The notes under the pieces were generated by a model, which was not told the origin of the DNA, did not search any database, and saw only the letters and a program-made list of their open reading frames with translations. Both the position numbers and the translations under genes were made by a program. From Aquibium microcysteis (lineage in GTDB: Bacteria > Pseudomonadota > Alphaproteobacteria > Rhizobiales > Rhizobiaceae): DNA of 64,000 nucleotides. Below, in pieces: positions 33,129 through 42,530 of the stretch; within the stretch, counting starts at the first letter, position 1; every line of letters begins with the position of its first letter. The stretch lies in NCBI RefSeq assembly GCF_014495845.1, contig NZ_CP061080.1:4392001-4456000 (forward strand), in the 5' to 3' direction.

Positions 33129-35973
33129 TGATCCGCGCTCCTTGCGGGTCGAAGGCGCAGACCGGCGCGATCGTCGCCCGCCGGGTCGCGCCGAGATGGA
33201 CGAACTCGAGCGTCTCGCCCATGCGCGACAGCCCGCGCTCGATCAGCGCCAGCGCCACGGGACGACCGAGCACGGGGCTCTGGTAGCTCGACGTGACGAA
33301 GCCGATAGACCGCCGCGCGCCGTTCCGGGTTTCCACGGCGTGGGCGCCGGTCGGCAGCGGCGGCTCGCCGTCTGCGACCGTCAGCCCGACGCCCTGCTGC
33401 CGGTCCTCGCGCAGCGCGTTGTCGGTGAACAGCGAGCGTTTGCCGACGAACTCGCCGGAGCGCTTGTCGCGCGGGCCGGCGATGCCGAGATCCTGCGGCA
33501 TGGTCGTGCCGTCGGTGTCCTTGCCGGCGATGATGTAGCCCTTCTCGGCGCGCAGCAGAAGCAGCGCCTCGGAGCCGAGCAGGACGGCGTCGAGCGAGCG
33601 CCCGGCTTCCGTGATGGCGCGGTTGAGCGCCTTTGCCGTCCCGGTCGGCACCGAAACCTCATAGGACCGGTCGCCCGTGAACGAGACGCGCGACACGCGG
33701 GCGGGTCCGCCGGCGAAGCTGCCGTCGGCGAAGCTCATATGAGGCAAGGCGTCGTCGGACAGATCGACACCGAGCCCGAGCAGCGCGACCAGATCGCGCG
33801 AGCGAGGACCGGTCGCCGTCAGGGTCGCCCATTGCGGCGTCGAATCGTGGACGAACACCTGGCGCCGGTCGAAGCGGTCCTGACGCCACTCCTCCAGCCT
33901 GAGCACGACTCCGCCGACATGGCCAGACGAGCAGGACACCACGTAGTGCTCGTCCGAGACCTTCGAGACCACGCCGTCGTCGTAGATCACCCCGCTTTCC
34001 GTCAGCATGAAGCCGTAGCGGATGCGGCCGGGCTTCAGCGTCGAGAGCGTCTGGTAGGAATTGTAGTCGACGACCGGGCCGGCCTGCGGCCCGATCACCT
34101 CGATCTTGCCGAGCGGCGAGCCGTCGAGAATGCCGACCGTCTCGCGGGCCTTCCGCGCCTCGCGCGCGATTTCAGCGGCCGGTTCGCCCCTGCCGTACCA
34201 GGCGGGCCGCAGCCAGCCGCCATATTCGCGGAAGACGGCTCCGGCCGCGCGATGTTCGTTTTCGAGCGCGAGGCGCTTCACCGGGTTCATGAATTCGCCG
34301 CGCCGCCGCCCGGCGACGACCGTGAACGGCACCGGCACGAAGGGCGGCCGATAGGTCGTCGTGCCGGTCTCCTGAATGCTGCGGCCGGTGATCACGGCCA
34401 TCGCCGCCAGCCCGTTCATGTTCGAGGTCTTGCCCTGGTCGGTGGCCATGCCGAGCGTCGTGTAGCGCTTCAGGTGCTCGACGGAGCGGAAGTTCTCGCG
34501 TGCCGCCAGCGCCACGTCCTTGACCGTGACGTCGTTCTGGAAGTCGATCCACTGCCGCGCCGTGCCGCGCGGCGCGGGCCAGGCGGCGGCGATGGCATAG
34601 GTCTCGTCGGCCGTCGTGGCGCGGGGCGGTTCGCCCGCCCCGCTGCCGGCCGCATGGCCCTGCGCCAGCACCTGCGACAGCGCGAAGGCGCCATTCGCGC
34701 CACCCGCCACCGCCATGCCGGCGACGGGGCCGCCCGGGACGAAACCGGCGATCGTCTCGTCGAAGCGCAGCCCGCCCTTCGCCTGGCAGAAGAGGTGCAC
34801 GGTCGGCGTGAAGCCGCCGGAGGTCAGCAGGCAATCGGCCTCGATGACGCGTCCCGAGACGGTGACCGTCGAGAGGCCGCGCGCGCCGGATACGCCGTCG
34901 ATCGTCGCCTGGTGGATCACCTCCATCCCGTCGCGCAGCGCCAGCGTCCCGCGCGGCCGCGTATCGGCGATGGTCACGCGGGCTCCGGCCGCGTGCAGGG
35001 CGATCGCCGCCGCGTATGCCTTGTCGTTGTTGGTGGCCACGACGATGCGTTCGCCCGCAAGCACGCCGTGACGGCGCAAGTAGACGAGTGCGGCTTCGGC
35101 CGACATCACGCCCGGCCGGTCGTTGCCGGGGAAGACCAGCGGCCGCTCGATGGCGCCCGCGGCAACGACGATGCGTTTCGCCCGCACCTGCCACAGCGCA
35201 TCGGGGAGACCGGCGCGGCGCTGCCAGACGGAGACGAGCCCATGATCGTAGAGACCGAAGGCGGTGGCGCGGGACAGCACCGTGTGCCCGTCGCCGCGCA
35301 ATGCTGCGACGACGGCTGCGGCCCAGTCGAGACCGGCCATGCCGTCGATGTCGGCATGGCGATGACGCAGCGTCCCTCCCGGCGCGTCCTGGTCGTCGAC
35401 CAGCATCACGCGCTCGCCCGCCTGGGCCGCGGAACGTGCGGCGGCGAGCCCCGCCGGCCCCGCCCCGACCACCAGCACGTCGCAGCGAAGGTTGATCGAG
35501 GGACTGTCGGCCGGGGGTTCATGCGCCGGGTCGAGCCGCCCGAGCCCGGCCATGGCGCGGATGCGCGGCTCGAACAGGTGCCAGTCTGGCCACAGGAAGG
35601 TCTTGTAGTAGAAGCCGGCGGGGATGAAGGCGGCGAAGCGGTCGAGGAAGCCGGCACGGTCGACTTCGGCGCTCGGCGCTGCGTTCACCGATCGCACCGC
35701 CATCCCGTCGGCGAGCGGTTCGGACGTGGCGCGGATGTTGGGCGTGGTGCGGCCGGCCAGCGTCACGTCGACGATGGCATTGGGCTCCTCCGCGCCGGCG
35801 CCGACGATGCCGCGCGGGCGATGATACTTGAAGCTGCGGCCGACGACGCGGACGCCGGCGGCGAGCAGCGCCGAGGCGATCGTGTCGCCCTCGATGCCAC
35901 TGAGCGGCTTGCCGTCGAAGGTGAAGGAGAGGGGGCGGCCTGCGCTGTGCTCGGAGACGCGGCGGGCGGTCAT
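33121..35973 (-). CDS. soxA: Sarcosine oxidase alpha subunit
   Basis: A 950-residue subunit. The N-terminal 2Fe-2S-like domain (without clear cluster cysteines) shows FTFDGKPLSGIEGDTIASAL; an FAD/NAD reductase domain follows with DVLVVGAGPAGLAAARSAAQ and ERIVVATNNDKAYAAAIAL; the C-terminal third is a GCV_T-like folate domain (LGIAGPRDKRSGEFVGKRS). The enzyme demethylates sarcosine to glycine and passes the one-carbon unit to tetrahydrofolate as methylene-THF. It is slightly shorter than many SoxA (about 1000), yet all domains are present. Confidence 0.95.
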   Translation of the reverse strand: MTARRVSEHSAGRPLSFTFDGKPLSGIEGDTIASALLAAGVRVVGRSFKYHRPRGIVGAGAEEPNAIVDVTLAGRTTPNIRATSEPLADGMAVRSVNAAPSAEVDRAGFLDRFAAFIPAGFYYKTFLWPDWHLFEPRIRAMAGLGRLDPAHEPPADSPSINLRCDVLVVGAGPAGLAAARSAAQAGERVMLVDDQDAPGGTLRHRHADIDGMAGLDWAAAVVAALRGDGHTVLSRATAFGLYDHGLVSVWQRRAGLPDALWQVRAKRIVVAAGAIERPLVFPGNDRPGVMSAEAALVYLRRHGVLAGERIVVATNNDKAYAAAIALHAAGARVTIADTRPRGTLALRDGMEVIHQATIDGVSGARGLSTVTVSGRVIEADCLLTSGGFTPTVHLFCQAKGGLRFDETIAGFVPGGPVAGMAVAGGANGAFALSQVLAQGHAAGSGAGEPPRATTADETYAIAAAWPAPRGTARQWIDFQNDVTVKDVALAARENFRSVEHLKRYTTLGMATDQGKTSNMNGLAAMAVITGRSIQETGTTTYRPPFVPVPFTVVAGRRRGEFMNPVKRLALENEHRAAGAVFREYGGWLRPAWYGRGEPAAEIAREARKARETVGILDGSPLGKIEVIGPQAGPVVDYNSYQTLSTLKPGRIRYGFMLTESGVIYDDGVVSKVSDEHYVVSCSSGHVGGVVLRLEEWRQDRFDRRQVFVHDSTPQWATLTATGPRSRDLVALLGLGVDLSDDALPHMSFADGSFAGGPARVSRVSFTGDRSYEVSVPTGTAKALNRAITEAGRSLDAVLLGSEALLLLRAEKGYIIAGKDTDGTTMPQDLGIAGPRDKRSGEFVGKRSLFTDNALREDRQQGVGLTVADGEPPLPTGAHAVETRNGARRSIGFVTSSYQSPVLGRPVALALIERGLSRMGETLEFVHLGATRRATIAPVCAFDPQGARING

Positions 35974-36052
35974 GGGTGGACCTCGCGCAACGGCGCTCTA
36001 CGGCGCCCCGCCCGGCAGGGCAGAGGGGGGCGTGACGGAGCGATCGGTCTCA

Positions 36053-36316
36053 TCAAAGGTCGCTCCCCAAGGCCATCGACCCCGTCACCGCATGGCTCAC
36101 CGTGTCCCGCTCCAACGCGAAGAACTCGCCGCAGGTGACGTGCAGCCAGATCTCGCGCGTCGGACCCTTGGGGTTGTCCTTCATGTAGAGGTATTTCGCC
36201 CAGCGCTCCGCGCTGACCTCTGCCGCCGGTTCGGGCCGGGTCTTGCCGGCCTCGGTGGCGAACTGGAATTCCGTCTCGTCGCGCGGCCCGCAGAAGGGAC
36301 AGGTGAACAGCTGCAT
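36053..36316 (-). CDS. soxD: Sarcosine oxidase delta subunit
   Basis: An 87-residue zinc protein. C6 and C9 in FTCPFCGPRDE and H59 and C62 in LHVTCGEFFALERD are the zinc ligands. The KYLYMKDNPKGPTREIWLH pattern is diagnostic for SoxD. It lies 10 bases after soxB and 79 before soxA. Confidence 0.93.
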   Translation of the reverse strand: MQLFTCPFCGPRDETEFQFATEAGKTRPEPAAEVSAERWAKYLYMKDNPKGPTREIWLHVTCGEFFALERDTVSHAVTGSMALGSDL

Positions 36317-36326
36317 CGTCAGGTCC

Positions 36327-37580
36327 TCAATGCGCGATGCCGGAACCGGCCGCCTCGTCCACCAGCCGTCCGGTGACGAAGCGGTCGAGATCGAAGGGGC
36401 GGCTGATGGCGTGGTGGCTTCCCGTCGCCATCAGATGGGCAAGCAGCCAGCCGCCGGCGGGGATGGACTTGAAGCCGCCGGTGCCCCAGCCGCAATTGAG
36501 ATAGAGGCCGGCCAGCGGCGAAGGACCGATGAGCGGCGAGGAATCCGGCACCACGTCGACGTTGCCGGCCCATTGCCGCAGCATCTTCAGCTGGCCGAAG
36601 GAGGGGAACATCTCCAGCATGCCCGACAGCACGGTGCGCTGCATCGGCGGGTTGCCGCGCTGGGCATAGGAGGGCACCCGGTCGAGTCCGCCGCCGACCA
36701 CGATCTCGCCCTTGTCCGACTGGAACAGATAGGTGCCGGTGCCCATGTAGAGCACGACTGTGTCGAGGCAGGGCTTCACCGGCTCCGACACCATCGCCTG
36801 CAGCGAATAGGACTGGATCGGCAGCCGGAATCCGGCCTTTGCGGCCAGCACGCTGGAATGCCCGGCGACCGCGAGCCCGACCGTCCCCGCCCGGATCGTG
36901 CCGCGTGTCGTCTCGACGCCTGCGCAGCGACCGTTCTCGACGAGGAAATCCGTCACCTCGCAATCCTGGATGATGTCGACGCCGAGGCCGTCGGCGGCCC
37001 GTGCGTAGCCCCAGGCGACCGCGTCGTGCCGGGCGACGCCGGCGCGTCCCTGCCAGACGGCGCCGAACACCGGATAGCGCGCGCGCGGGTCGCGGTTGAG
37101 CAGCGGCGCCTTGTCGAAAGCCTGCGCCGGCGTCAGCAGTTCGGCGTCGGTGCCGTTGATCTGCATGGCGTTGACCGTGCGCGACGCGATCTCCATCTCG
37201 CCCTCGGAATGGGCGACGGTGAGGACGCCGCGCTGCGAGAACATGATGTTGTAGTTCAGCTCCCGTCCGAGCCCCTCGTAGAGCTTCAGCGCGAAGTCGT
37301 AGAGCGCGACGCTTTCCGGGTAGAAGTAGTTGGAGCGGATGGTGGTGGTGTTGCGGCCGGTGTTGCCGCCGCCGAGCCATGCCTTCTCGATCACCGCCAC
37401 ACGGCGCATGCCGTGGTTCTTCGCAAGGTAGTAGGCCGTCGCCAGCCCGTGACCGCCGCCGCCGATGATGACGGCGTCGTAGGCGGATTTCGGCTCGGGC
37501 GAACGCCAGGCCTGCTGCCAGCCGCCATGGCCGCGCAGACCTTCCTTCGCCAGCGTCCAGGCCGAATAGCGGCGCGTCAA
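36327..37580 (-). CDS. soxB: Sarcosine oxidase beta subunit
   Basis: A 417-residue flavin subunit. The FAD motif YDAVIIGGGGHGLATAYYLA is at about residues 34-53; H185 in ARHDAVAWG is the candidate for covalent FMN attachment; GWGTGGFKSIPAGG is the C-terminal flavin contact. The start is TTG at 37580, giving MTRRYSAW as in the family, with GGAG seven bases ahead. An ATG a few bases upstream is in a different frame. It is the first gene of soxBDAG and divergent from the UxaA-type gene. Confidence 0.92.
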   Translation of the reverse strand: MTRRYSAWTLAKEGLRGHGGWQQAWRSPEPKSAYDAVIIGGGGHGLATAYYLAKNHGMRRVAVIEKAWLGGGNTGRNTTTIRSNYFYPESVALYDFALKLYEGLGRELNYNIMFSQRGVLTVAHSEGEMEIASRTVNAMQINGTDAELLTPAQAFDKAPLLNRDPRARYPVFGAVWQGRAGVARHDAVAWGYARAADGLGVDIIQDCEVTDFLVENGRCAGVETTRGTIRAGTVGLAVAGHSSVLAAKAGFRLPIQSYSLQAMVSEPVKPCLDTVVLYMGTGTYLFQSDKGEIVVGGGLDRVPSYAQRGNPPMQRTVLSGMLEMFPSFGQLKMLRQWAGNVDVVPDSSPLIGPSPLAGLYLNCGWGTGGFKSIPAGGWLLAHLMATGSHHAISRPFDLDRFVTGRLVDEAAGSGIAH

Positions 37581-37762
37581 TCGACATCTCCGATCATGTT
37601 CGGCCACCTGTCTACACGCCGCCGAGCCAGGCACAAAGCCGGGCCTGCGACACGAACGTTAGCCGGAGCGTCGGCACGATGGCACAACGGGGTGCTTTTC
37701 TGTAAACCGGAGCCGACCGACGTGCCGGCGAGGAGGCCGGCCGACAGAGGGAGAGGGAAGCC

Positions 37763-39295
37763 ATGCAAGCCACCCAGAGCGCCGCGCGGACGCTGCGGCT
37801 GTCCGAGGAAGACAATATCGTCGTCGCCGCAGCCCGGATCGAATCCGGCGCGGAGATCGCGCCGGGGCTCGTCGTGCGCGAACGAATTCCCTTCGGCCAC
37901 AAGATCGCCGCCCGGCCGATCGCGAACGGCGAGGCGGTGGTCAAGTTCGGGCAGATCATCGGCTTCGCGTCGACGCCGATCGAAGCCGGCGACTGGGTTC
38001 ACGAGCACAATGTCGCGATGCACGACTTCGCCCGCGACTACCGCTATGCCGAGGCCGCGCGGCCCGAGAACGTGCTGCCGGTCGAGGAGCAGGCGACGTT
38101 CCAGGGCTTCCGCCGTGCCAACGGCAGGTCCGGCACGCGCAACTATGTCGGCATCCTGACGTCCGTGAACTGCTCCGCCTCCGTCGCCCGCTTCGTGGCG
38201 GAGGCGGCGACGCGTTCCGGCATGCTGGAGGAGTTCGGCAATGTCGACGGCGTGGTCTCCTTCACCCACGGCACCGGCTGCGGCATGGCGGGTTCGGGCG
38301 AGGGCTTCGAACTGCTGAAGCGCACGCAGTGGGGCTATTCGGCCAATCCGAACCTCGGCGGCGTGCTGCTCGTCGGGCTCGGCTGCGAGGTCTTCCAGAT
38401 CGGCCGGATGAAGCAGCTCTACGGCATCGAGGAGAGCGAAACCTTCCGCACCATGACCATCCAGGACTCGGGTGGCACGAGGAAGACCATCGAGCAGGGC
38501 CTGGAGCGGATCCGCGACATGCTGGTCGTGGCGAACAGGGCTGAACGCGAGACGATTTCGGCCTCCGAACTGACGCTCGCGCTCCAGTGCGGCGGCTCCG
38601 ACGGCTATTCCGGCATCACGGCAAACCCCGCACTCGGCGTCGCCGCCGACATCCTGGTCCGCAATGGCGGCACGGCGATCCTGTCCGAAACGCCCGAGAT
38701 CTACGGCGCCGAGCACCTGCTGACCCGCCGGGCCAAGAATCGCGAAGTCGGCGAGAAGCTGGTCGAGCGGATCCGCTGGTGGGAGGAATACACCGCGCGC
38801 AACGGCGGCGAGATGAACAACAACCCTTCGCCGGGCAACAAGGCCGGCGGGCTCACCACCATCCTGGAGAAGTCGCTCGGCGCGGCTGCCAAGGGCGGGT
38901 CGACGACGTTGAACGCGGTCTATGAATATGCCGAGCCGGTGACGGAAAAGGGCTTCGTCTTCATGGACACGCCGGGTTACGACCCGGTCTCGGCGACGGG
39001 ACAGGTGGCCGGCGGGGCCAACATGCTCTGCTTCACCACCGGCCGCGGCTCCGCCTATGGCTGCAAGCCGGTCCCCTCGATCAAGCTCGCCACCAACACG
39101 CCCATGTACGAACGCATGAAGGACGACATGGACATCAATTGCGGCGACATCCTCGACGGCGTTTCCGTGCGCGAGAAGGGCGAGGCGATCTTTTCCGAGA
39201 TCCTCGCCGTCGCTTCCGGCAAGCGGACGAAGTCCGAGGAACTGGGGTACGGCGATTCGGAGTTCGTGCCCTGGCAGATCGGCGCGGTGATGTGA
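37763..39295 (+). CDS. UxaA-family altronate dehydratase-like hydrolase
   Basis: A 510-residue protein with an N-terminal SAF domain (residues 1-95: VRERIPFGHKIAARPI) and the UxaA catalytic domain, shown by FRRANGRSGTRNYVGILTSV, THGTGCGMAG, LQCGGSDGYSGITANPALG and DTPGYDPVSATGQVAGGAN. The family dehydrates sugar acids such as D-altronate or D-galactarate using iron. Fused SAF and catalytic parts make it a one-gene enzyme. The substrate is not clear. A GGGAGAGGG precedes the ATG. Confidence 0.9.
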   Translation: MQATQSAARTLRLSEEDNIVVAAARIESGAEIAPGLVVRERIPFGHKIAARPIANGEAVVKFGQIIGFASTPIEAGDWVHEHNVAMHDFARDYRYAEAARPENVLPVEEQATFQGFRRANGRSGTRNYVGILTSVNCSASVARFVAEAATRSGMLEEFGNVDGVVSFTHGTGCGMAGSGEGFELLKRTQWGYSANPNLGGVLLVGLGCEVFQIGRMKQLYGIEESETFRTMTIQDSGGTRKTIEQGLERIRDMLVVANRAERETISASELTLALQCGGSDGYSGITANPALGVAADILVRNGGTAILSETPEIYGAEHLLTRRAKNREVGEKLVERIRWWEEYTARNGGEMNNNPSPGNKAGGLTTILEKSLGAAAKGGSTTLNAVYEYAEPVTEKGFVFMDTPGYDPVSATGQVAGGANMLCFTTGRGSAYGCKPVPSIKLATNTPMYERMKDDMDINCGDILDGVSVREKGEAIFSEILAVASGKRTKSEELGYGDSEFVPWQIGAVM

Positions 39296-39311
39296 GGCCG
39301 CGCCTGCCGGC

Positions 39312-40940
39312 TCAGCCGCGCGCCTTAGCGTCCTCGAGCATCATCCCGGCACCCTTGTCGGCGATCATGATGGTGGGCGAGTTGGTGTTGCCGGAGGTGA
39401 TGGTGGGCATGGCCGACGCGTCGATGACGCGCAGGCCGGAGACGCCACGCACCCGCAGGCGCTCGTCGAGCACCGCCATGCGGTCGCCGTCGATGCCCAT
39501 CCGCGCCGTGCCGACCGGGTGGAAGATCGTCGTGCCGAGGTCGCCCGCCGAGACCAGCATCTCCTCGTCGGTCCGGATGTGGGCGCCGGGCTTGTACTCC
39601 TCCGGCCGGAACGGCTCGAGCGCCTTCTGTGAGACGATCCGCCGCGCCCACTTGAGCGAATCGACCGCCACCTGCCGATCCTCCTCGGTCGAGAGATAGT
39701 TCGGCCGGATCTGCGGCGCGTCCGCGACCTCCGAACCGGAGACGTGGATCGAGCCGCGCGAGGACGGGCGCAGATTGCACACACTGGCGGTGAAGGCCGG
39801 GAACGGGTGCAGCCCGTCGCCCCATTTGTCCAGCGACAGCGGCTGGAAGTGGAACTCGAGATTGGCGGTCTCGTAGTGCGGCGCCGACTTCACGAAGGCA
39901 CCGACCTGCGAAGGCGCCATGGTGAGCGGCCCGCGCCGGCGCAGCGCGTAGTTCACGCCCATCATCGCCCTGCGAAAGAGGTTGGCGTACATGTCGTTGA
40001 GCGTCGTGATGCCGGTGACCTTGTAGATCGGCCGGATCTGCAGGTGATCCTGGAGATTCTCGCCGACGCCCGGCAGATGCACCAGCGTCTCGATGCCATG
40101 TGCGGAAAGCCGCGCGCCGTCGCCGATGCCGGAACGCTCCAGGATTCCGGGCGAGGCCACGGCGCCGGCCGACAGAACGATCTCGCCGCGCGCGGTCGCC
40201 CGCGCCGGCCGGCCGTCCTTCAGGTAGACCACCGCGCGGGCCCGTCCGTCGACGATCTCGACACGGTCGACCAGTGCGCCGGTCTCGACCGTCAGGTTCG
40301 GTCGCGACAGCGCGGGCCTGAGGAAGCCGCGCGCGGCCGACCAGCGCCGGCCCATCTTCTGGTTCACATGGAAGTAGGACGAGCCGGTGTTGTCGCCGGC
40401 ATTGAAGTCGTCGATCTTGGCGATGCCTGCCTGCTCCGCGGCGTCGCGGATGCGGTCGAGCACGTCCCAGCGCAGGCGGGGATGTTCGACCCGCCACTCC
40501 CCGCCGCGACCGTGCAGGCCGTTGGGCGGATTGGCGTGATCCTCGTGGCGCATGAAGACGGGCAGAACGTCGTCCCAGCCCCAGCCGGTCAGGCCCATCT
40601 GGCGCCAGCCGTCATAGTCGCGCGCCTGGCCGCGCATGTAGATCATGGCGTTGATGGCGGAGGATCCGCCCAGGACCTTCCCGCGGGGATAGGGCAGCGA
40701 GCGGCCGTTGAGGCCCGGTTCGGGCTGGGTGGAGAACAGCCAGTCGGCGCGCGGATTGCCGATGGCGAAGAGATAGCCGACGGGGATGTGGAACCAGATC
40801 CAGTTGTCCCGCCCGCCACCTTCCAGCAGCAGCACCCGGTTCTTCGGATCGGCCGACAGCCGGTTGGCGAGGACGCAGCCGGCCGAACCGGCTCCAGCGA
40901 TGACGTAGTCGTACTCGGCGGCGCTCGTCTCTCCCGGCAT
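39312..40940 (-). CDS. GMC-family FAD oxidoreductase (choline dehydrogenase-like)
   Basis: A 542-residue flavoprotein. YVIAGAGSAGCVLANRLSAD is the FAD site, PRGKVLGGSSAINAMIYMRG the first GMC signature, GAVASPGILERSGIG the second. The catalytic pair is H474 in FHPVGTARMG and N518 in ITSGNTNSPT. The family oxidises alcohols such as choline, sorbose or polyethylene glycol. Betaine-pathway partners are not adjacent, so betA is not assigned. ATG at 40940 follows GGGAGGGGA. Confidence 0.9.
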   Translation of the reverse strand: MPGETSAAEYDYVIAGAGSAGCVLANRLSADPKNRVLLLEGGGRDNWIWFHIPVGYLFAIGNPRADWLFSTQPEPGLNGRSLPYPRGKVLGGSSAINAMIYMRGQARDYDGWRQMGLTGWGWDDVLPVFMRHEDHANPPNGLHGRGGEWRVEHPRLRWDVLDRIRDAAEQAGIAKIDDFNAGDNTGSSYFHVNQKMGRRWSAARGFLRPALSRPNLTVETGALVDRVEIVDGRARAVVYLKDGRPARATARGEIVLSAGAVASPGILERSGIGDGARLSAHGIETLVHLPGVGENLQDHLQIRPIYKVTGITTLNDMYANLFRRAMMGVNYALRRRGPLTMAPSQVGAFVKSAPHYETANLEFHFQPLSLDKWGDGLHPFPAFTASVCNLRPSSRGSIHVSGSEVADAPQIRPNYLSTEEDRQVAVDSLKWARRIVSQKALEPFRPEEYKPGAHIRTDEEMLVSAGDLGTTIFHPVGTARMGIDGDRMAVLDERLRVRGVSGLRVIDASAMPTITSGNTNSPTIMIADKGAGMMLEDAKARG

Positions 40941-41123
40941 CGTCCCCTCCCGCGGAATGCAGCGCGGCGTTTTGCGCGCGTGCGTGATCTTCTTTAGCCA
41001 AGGCCACGGCCGCTTGCCCACCCTTTTCGGTGAAGAGCGGAATTGCGCCGGCTCCTGCCGACGTTTGGCCCTTGCGACGGTGGGGCCAGCATTCTAGCCT
41101 TCGATCGAATCCAGGGGAAACGC

Positions 41124-41543
41124 GTGCTGAAGAACCATGGGAAGGGCGTCGTTCTCGACCGCCGCCTCGACAACGACACCGAGCCGGTGACGTGGCTCGG
41201 CCTGTGCGAACTGCGCATCATGAACGACCGGCGCTGGCCATGGCTGATCCTGGTTCCCCAGCGCCCGGACATGGAGGAACTGCACGACCTCACCCCGCTC
41301 GATCAGGCGATGCTCACCTTCGAGATCAATCTCGTCGGCGAGGCGCTGAAGCGGATCACGGGCTGTACGAAGATCAACACGGGCGCACTGGGAAACGTCG
41401 TGCGCCAGCTCCACGTCCACGTCGTGGCGCGCAGCGAGGGCGACCCCAACTGGCCGGGCCCCGTCTGGGGCCATGGCGCGCGCGAGCCCTGGTCGCGCGA
41501 GGACCTCTATCGTTTCGCCGAGCAGATTCGCGCCGCACTCTGA
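41124..41543 (+). CDS. HIT-family protein
   Basis: A 139-residue nucleotide hydrolase or transferase. The active-site motif is QLHVHVVAR, the Q-x-H-x-H form used in rhizobial members, followed by DPNWPGPVWGHG. TLVPQRPDMEELHDL-like and KINTGALGNVVRQ segments fit the family. The GTG at 41124 is chosen as AGGGGAAA lies just ahead; an upstream in-frame ATG at 41043 would add 27 residues that look non-family. It is 26 bases ahead of nudC. Confidence 0.86.
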   Translation: MLKNHGKGVVLDRRLDNDTEPVTWLGLCELRIMNDRRWPWLILVPQRPDMEELHDLTPLDQAMLTFEINLVGEALKRITGCTKINTGALGNVVRQLHVHVVARSEGDPNWPGPVWGHGAREPWSREDLYRFAEQIRAAL

Positions 41544-41569
41544 CCCGGCTCATCCAGAAGGCATCTCAA

Positions 41570-42514
41570 ATGAGCTTCCCCCTGTTCGACGCGCCCGAGC
41601 GCGAGCCGAGCCACTTCGTCGGCTTCGCCGGCAACGTGATCGACCGCCTTTCGGAGAACCGGAGCGACGACTGCGTCGAGACCGCGCTGGCCGACCCGGC
41701 CTGCCGCGTGATGCTCATGCGCGGCGGCCGCATGCATCTGCGGCAGGAGAATGCGGGCTTCGAAGGCTATATGAGCGTGAGCCAGGCGCAGGCGCTGGCG
41801 GCGAAGCTGGAGCACGCCGTGCTGCTCGGCTGGGACGGGGCGGTTCCGGTGCTGGCCGCGCCGGCCGCACTGGAGCCGGAGGCGCTTCCCGAGGGAATGA
41901 AGGCGATCGACTATCGATCGATCTATGCCCAGGGGCTGCTGGGGGACGATACGCTCGGCGCGCTCGCGCAGGGTGCGGCGCTGCTCGGATGGCACCAGAC
42001 CCACCGCTTCTGCGGCCGCTGCGGCGGCGCCACGCAGATGCGCGCGGGCGGCTACAAGCGCAAATGCGAGGCCTGCGGCGCCGAGCATTTTCCGCGCACC
42101 GATCCCGTCGCGATCATGCTCGCGGTCACGAAGGACCGGTGCCTGATGGGCCGCAGCCCGCATTTCGCGCCCGGCATGTATTCCTGCCTCGCGGGCTTCA
42201 TCGAGCCTGGCGAGACGATCGAGGCGGCGGTGCGCCGCGAGACCTTCGAGGAAGCCGGCATCCGGGTCGGCCGCGTGGTCTACCACGCCAGCCAGCCCTG
42301 GCCTTTCCCCTATTCGCTGATGATCGGCTGCTTCGGCGAGGCCGTCTCGCACGAGATCGATGCCGACCGCACGGAACTCGAGGACTGCCGCTGGTTCACC
42401 CGCGAGGAGACCCGGGCGATCCTGTCGCGCAGTCATCCGGAAGGCATCACGGCGCCGCCGCCGATGGCGATCGCGCACCATCTCATCAAGGCGTGGGCCG
42501 AGGCGGAGGGCTGA
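41570..42514 (+). CDS. nudC: NAD(H) pyrophosphatase NudC
   Basis: A 314-residue Nudix enzyme. A zinc ribbon (FCGRCGG, CEACGAEHFP) is in the middle; the Nudix box GFIEPGETIEAAVRRETFEE continues to AGI, and the NADH signature SQPWPFPYS follows. It hydrolyses NADH and removes NAD caps from RNA. The ATG at 41570 gives the normal N-terminus. It is convergent with pheA. Confidence 0.95.
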   Translation: MSFPLFDAPEREPSHFVGFAGNVIDRLSENRSDDCVETALADPACRVMLMRGGRMHLRQENAGFEGYMSVSQAQALAAKLEHAVLLGWDGAVPVLAAPAALEPEALPEGMKAIDYRSIYAQGLLGDDTLGALAQGAALLGWHQTHRFCGRCGGATQMRAGGYKRKCEACGAEHFPRTDPVAIMLAVTKDRCLMGRSPHFAPGMYSCLAGFIEPGETIEAAVRRETFEEAGIRVGRVVYHASQPWPFPYSLMIGCFGEAVSHEIDADRTELEDCRWFTREETRAILSRSHPEGITAPPPMAIAHHLIKAWAEAEG

Positions 42515-42530
42515 GGTCCGCCGCGCCGGC

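Noticed and set aside
33088..36138. Open frame of 1016 codons on the plus strand opposite soxA
   Set aside because: It mirrors soxA codon positions in GC-rich DNA and its product is Arg/Gly/Asp-rich without any family pattern. SoxA on the other strand is certain.
36319..37587. 422-codon minus-strand frame with an ATG just upstream of soxB
   Set aside because: It is a different frame through soxB and gives an Arg-rich product; the TTG start in the soxB frame yields the known N-terminus.
37680..37695. TGGCAC...TGC resembling a sigma-54 promoter ahead of the UxaA-type gene
   Set aside because: The distance between the GG and GC elements is one base too long for sigma-54, which tolerates little change.
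39312..40940. Choline dehydrogenase betA
   Set aside because: GMC motifs are general, and no betB, betI or choline transporter is adjacent, so the specific name is not supported.
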